Shown one piece after another: positions 61,583 to 64,000 of a stretch of 64,000 bases of DNA. The first letter of the stretch is position 1. Each line of letters opens with the position of its first letter. Below the pieces are notes generated by a model. It searched no databases and had not been told where the DNA came from. It worked only from the letters and a program-made list of their open reading frames with translations. Source of the stretch: Alteriqipengyuania flavescens (GTDB taxonomy: Bacteria; Pseudomonadota; Alphaproteobacteria; Sphingomonadales; Sphingomonadaceae); NCBI RefSeq assembly GCF_030406725.1, contig NZ_CP129107.1, positions 2,398,501-2,462,500 on the forward strand. The letters run 5' to 3'. The position numbers and the translations under genes are program-made.

Positions 61583-62587
61583 TTACACCGCCACCGGTGC
61601 CTTGATCGGCGGATGCGGGGTGTAGCCCGTGACCGCGAAATCCTCGATCGCGTAATCGAAGATCGACCGCGGCGTGCGCGTGATCTCAAGGCGCGGCTCG
61701 CCCTGCGGTTCCCGCGCGAGCTGGGTTTCCACAAGCTCCGCGTGGTTCAGGTAAAGATGCGTGTCGCCGCCCATCCAAACCAGCTCGCCGGGCTTCAGGC
61801 CCGTCTGCTGCGCCATCATCGCGGTCAGCAACGCCGCTGACCACAGGTTGAACGGCAGCCCCAGCGCGACATCGCAGCTGCGCTGGTATAGCGCGCAATT
61901 CAGTCGGTCGCCGGCGACGTGGAACTGGTAGGTCTTGTGGCACGGCGGCAGCGCCATCCGGTCGAGTTCGGCAACATTCCATCCTTCGATGATGTGCCGG
62001 CGGCTGCCCGGATTGTGCCGCAGGCTTTCCACGACCTGTGCCACCTGGTTGATGCCCGGACCGGCGCGGAACGTGCACTCTCCTGCCGGCTCGTATGTCG
62101 GCCAGTCGACCCATTGCTTGCCGTACACCGGGCCGAGATCGCCCCAGCGCGCGGCGAAATCCTCGTCCTGCGCGATCCGGGCCACGAAGGTGTCGAGCGC
62201 GATGTCGTCGCCCGTGGCCCTGACATAATTTGCATGCGGCCACTCGTTCCAGATGCCCACGCCCTGCAGCACCAGCGGCCGGATATTGGTGTTGCCCGTC
62301 AGGAACCACAGCAGCTCGCGCGTCGCGGTTTTCCAGTAAACCCGCTTGGTCGTGATCAGCGGCATCCGCCCGTCGGCGAGCGAGAAGCGAAGCGTCGCGC
62401 CGAAGACCGACCGTGTGCCCACACCTGTCCGGTCGCGCCGCTCGTCACCCTTCTCCCACACGTGCCGCATCAGCTGGAGGTAAGGCAATTCGTAATGTGC
62501 GTCGGCCGCAGTACCGAGGGGTGAATCGGGCGCGGATGCCAGTGTGACCATGCCATGACCCATAGCGGCGAAAAGTGCGCTTGCCAC
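61583..62587 (-). CDS. thyA: Thymidylate synthase ThyA
   Basis: This folate-dependent dTMP synthase has the dUMP-site TKRVYWKTATRELLWFLTGNTN, catalytic Cys in ALPPCHKTYQFHV, YQRSCDVALGLPFNL and C-terminal HPPIKAPVAV. Start choice is uncertain: GTG 62587 has GGGGGGAG eight bases upstream, while ATGs at 62563 and 62551 lack one; all leave a 20-30-residue extension before the conserved YLQLMRHV. The length (334 residues from GTG) exceeds the 264-residue E. coli enzyme partly through a loop insertion. Confidence 0.93.
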   Translation of the reverse strand: MASALFAAMGHGMVTLASAPDSPLGTAADAHYELPYLQLMRHVWEKGDERRDRTGVGTRSVFGATLRFSLADGRMPLITTKRVYWKTATRELLWFLTGNTNIRPLVLQGVGIWNEWPHANYVRATGDDIALDTFVARIAQDEDFAARWGDLGPVYGKQWVDWPTYEPAGECTFRAGPGINQVAQVVESLRHNPGSRRHIIEGWNVAELDRMALPPCHKTYQFHVAGDRLNCALYQRSCDVALGLPFNLWSAALLTAMMAQQTGLKPGELVWMGGDTHLYLNHAELVETQLAREPQGEPRLEITRTPRSIFDYAIEDFAVTGYTPHPPIKAPVAV

Positions 62588-62653
62588 CCCGCACGCTCCC
62601 CCCTATAGGGCCGCCTCTGCCTCGCGGGGGTCCGCCTTCGCAACGCGTCCGGT

Positions 62654-62730
62654 CGGGGAGTAGCTCAGCCTGGTAGAGCACTGTCTTCGGGAGGCAGGGG
62701 CCGGAGGTTCGAATCCTCTCTCCCCGACCA
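62654..62730 (+). tRNA. tRNA-Pro (CGG)
   Basis: CGGGGAG at the 5' end pairs with CTCCCCG before discriminator A and encoded CCA. The D arm is GCTCAGCCTGGTAGAGC, the anticodon loop TTCGGGA gives anticodon CGG (codon CCG), and the T arm is GGAGGTTCGAATCCTC. Length 77 bases. It is divergent from thyA. Confidence 0.95.
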
Positions 62731-62774
62731 ATTTGCTACCTGCGGCGCGCGGCTAGGACACACCGCACCCTGCT

Positions 62775-63221
62775 TCAAAGCAACGCGATACCCACAAGTA
62801 GCGTCAGCGCGCCAAGGCCCAGCGACAGGTTGCGCCTGAGCCTTAGCCAGTCCCCGCCGCCGTAACTCAGCGCCCGGTCGATGACGGGAGAAAGCGCGAT
62901 AAGTGGACCCAGCAGCAACAGCGCAGGACCAGGCCATTCCCAACCGATCGTCCAGGGGAAATAGAGGACAAGTCCAATCAGGCTGGGGGCCACGCTGACG
63001 GTGAAGACCCATGTACGCCGCTCTGCCGCCTGCACGGCAGCGCCCCACCACGCCCCGCCAAGGAAACTGAAGATCAGCGCGGCGTAGGCAAACGCGCAGG
63101 CCGCTGCGACCCAGCGCCACTCGCTGCCTGAAAGCACGACGGCGGCGGCAAACGCTTGCGGCAAAAGGCCTGCGTAACCGAGCGCCTTTGCTGCCCCGTC
63201 GAGTCCGGTGCTGCCTTCCAT
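62775..63221 (-). CDS. DUF3429 family membrane protein
   Basis: This 148-residue protein has about five helices (around 10-30, 35-55, 65-85, 90-112 and 130-147) with conserved small motifs FSFLGGAWWG and YGGGDWLRLRRNLSLG. DUF3429 proteins are of unknown function. It is divergent from the ABC1 kinase gene. Confidence 0.75.
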   Translation of the reverse strand: MEGSTGLDGAAKALGYAGLLPQAFAAAVVLSGSEWRWVAAACAFAYAALIFSFLGGAWWGAAVQAAERRTWVFTVSVAPSLIGLVLYFPWTIGWEWPGPALLLLGPLIALSPVIDRALSYGGGDWLRLRRNLSLGLGALTLLVGIALL

Positions 63222-63267
63222 GCCGACTCCGCTTGTTCCGCCCCGTCACGGCCCCATATCGGGCATC

Positions 63268-64000
63268 ATGTCCGAAGATCGAAAGCCGGACCGCTATCGC
63301 GCGGTTCCCAGTTCGCGTTTGTCCCGCCTGTCCGGCTTCGGCAAGTTGGCCGGCGGTGTTGCCGGCGGAATGCTGGCTGAGGGCGCGCGAAAGTTCGCCG
63401 CCGGGGAGCGGCCGAGCCTGCAGGAGCTGGCATTGACGCCGGGCAACGCGCAACGATTGACCAACCAGCTATCGCAACTGCGCGGCGCGGCGATGAAGCT
63501 GGGCCAGATGATTTCGCTCGACGCCGGGGACCTGCTGCCGCCGGAGCTTTCCGCCATCCTCGCCACCCTGCGGGACCAGGCGAATTTCATGCCGCCAAGG
63601 CAGCTCGACAAGGTTCTGGCAGAAGAATGGGGGAAGGACTGGCGCAGGCAGTTTCTTCGCTTCGAGCCCCACCCGATCGCAGCCGCCAGCATCGGCCAGG
63701 TTCACCGCGCCCTCACCCGCGACGGCGACGAGCTGGCGATCAAGGTGCAATATCCCGGAGTGCGAGACAGTATCGATGCCGATATCGACAATGTCGCGTC
63801 CCTGCTGCGACTCTCGGGGCTGCTGCCCAAGGAGCTCGATATCGCTCCGCTCCTCGCGGCCGCCAAGGAGCAGTTGCACGAAGAAGCGAATTACCTGCGC
63901 GAAGGCGAACAGATGCGCCTTTATGCGGAAAGGCTGGCCGGCGAGCGGGGGTTCGTGGTCCCTCGCCTCTATCCAGACATGACCACAAGGCAGGTTCTCG
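63268..64000 (+). CDS. ABC1/UbiB-family atypical kinase, 3' partial
   Basis: The frame from ATG 63268 is open to the window end (244 codons). It shows the family KxGQ motif in AMKLGQMISLDAGDLLPPELS, then ASIGQVHRA (Ala-rich P-loop-like strand) and LAIKVQYPGV (ATP Lys), and LHEEANYLREGEQMRLY. These proteins regulate ubiquinone synthesis or related lipids through ATPase or kinase-like activity. It continues beyond the window. Confidence 0.88.
   Translation, partial: MSEDRKPDRYRAVPSSRLSRLSGFGKLAGGVAGGMLAEGARKFAAGERPSLQELALTPGNAQRLTNQLSQLRGAAMKLGQMISLDAGDLLPPELSAILATLRDQANFMPPRQLDKVLAEEWGKDWRRQFLRFEPHPIAAASIGQVHRALTRDGDELAIKVQYPGVRDSIDADIDNVASLLRLSGLLPKELDIAPLLAAAKEQLHEEANYLREGEQMRLYAERLAGERGFVVPRLYPDMTTRQVL

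Overview
The window looks like a chromosomal segment of a high-GC alphaproteobacterium, most likely Sphingomonadales and perhaps Erythrobacteraceae. This is an inference from several signs: GTTC-N7-GTTC SOS boxes of the alphaproteobacterial LexA type, an imuA-imuB/dnaE2 mutasome, a PEP-CTERM/EPS-type PrsK-PrsR pair, a long-form isocitrate lyase beside an ScfR/RamB-like regulator, and the order zapA - 6S RNA - 5-formyltetrahydrofolate cyclo-ligase. I see no insertion sequence, prophage or CRISPR array. Most of the window is core chromosome.

Layout. 1-7226 (+) is a phosphate regulon: an OprO/OprP-like porin cut by the window edge, pstSCAB, phoU and phoB, with a candidate Pho-box array before pstS. 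An eroded gene with two in-frame stops follows. 7772-20215 is a DNA-repair and mutagenesis region, mostly on the minus strand. One SOS-box-headed operon runs radical SAM protein (frameshifted), DUF4130-UdgX fusion, dnaE2, extensin-like protein. A second SOS-box-headed operon is imuA-imuB. Between them lie an internally deleted alpha/beta hydrolase, a membrane-bound winged-helix regulator, a small membrane protein and a zinc-ribbon protein. dnaE2 carries two different palindromic repeat elements inside its reading frame, and imuA carries a third type.

20288-26038 holds a PNPOx-family stress protein, two amino-acid or neurotransmitter-type transporters, panB and a TerC-like DUF475 protein. 26035-32669 (-) is an exopolysaccharide control unit: sugar transferase, PrsK kinase, PrsR sigma-54 activator and a TPR protein. 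32801-36487 holds a fatty-acyl-responsive XRE regulator divergent from aceA, which is followed by a 58-residue gene. 37140-43064 (-) holds an M20 amidohydrolase, an SLC13 permease and an overlapping acyl-CoA dehydrogenase/phosphotransferase pair that resembles a split ACAD10/11.

43146-49629 holds tRNA-Leu, an inositol monophosphatase-family enzyme, efp, M23 and L,D-transpeptidase wall enzymes, thiE and class I aldolase. 49772-55239 holds a flavodoxin-fold protein and the tkt-gap-pgk-thioesterase operon. 55468-57216 holds a small coiled-coil gene, zapA, 6S RNA, a tandem repeat array, the folate cyclo-ligase, a DUF2842 protein and tRNA-Asp. 57416-64000 holds a secreted protein, the branched-chain 2-oxoacid dehydrogenase genes (E1alpha, E1beta, E2), thyA, tRNA-Pro, a DUF3429 protein and the start of an ABC1/UbiB kinase.

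The most notable part is the SOS-linked repair region. There the error-prone polymerase DnaE2 is operon-coupled to a UdgX-type uracil-capturing protein and a radical SAM protein rather than to ImuAB, and several genes of the set show lesions or in-frame repeat insertions. All calls come from reading sequence and translations by eye; no database search was run.
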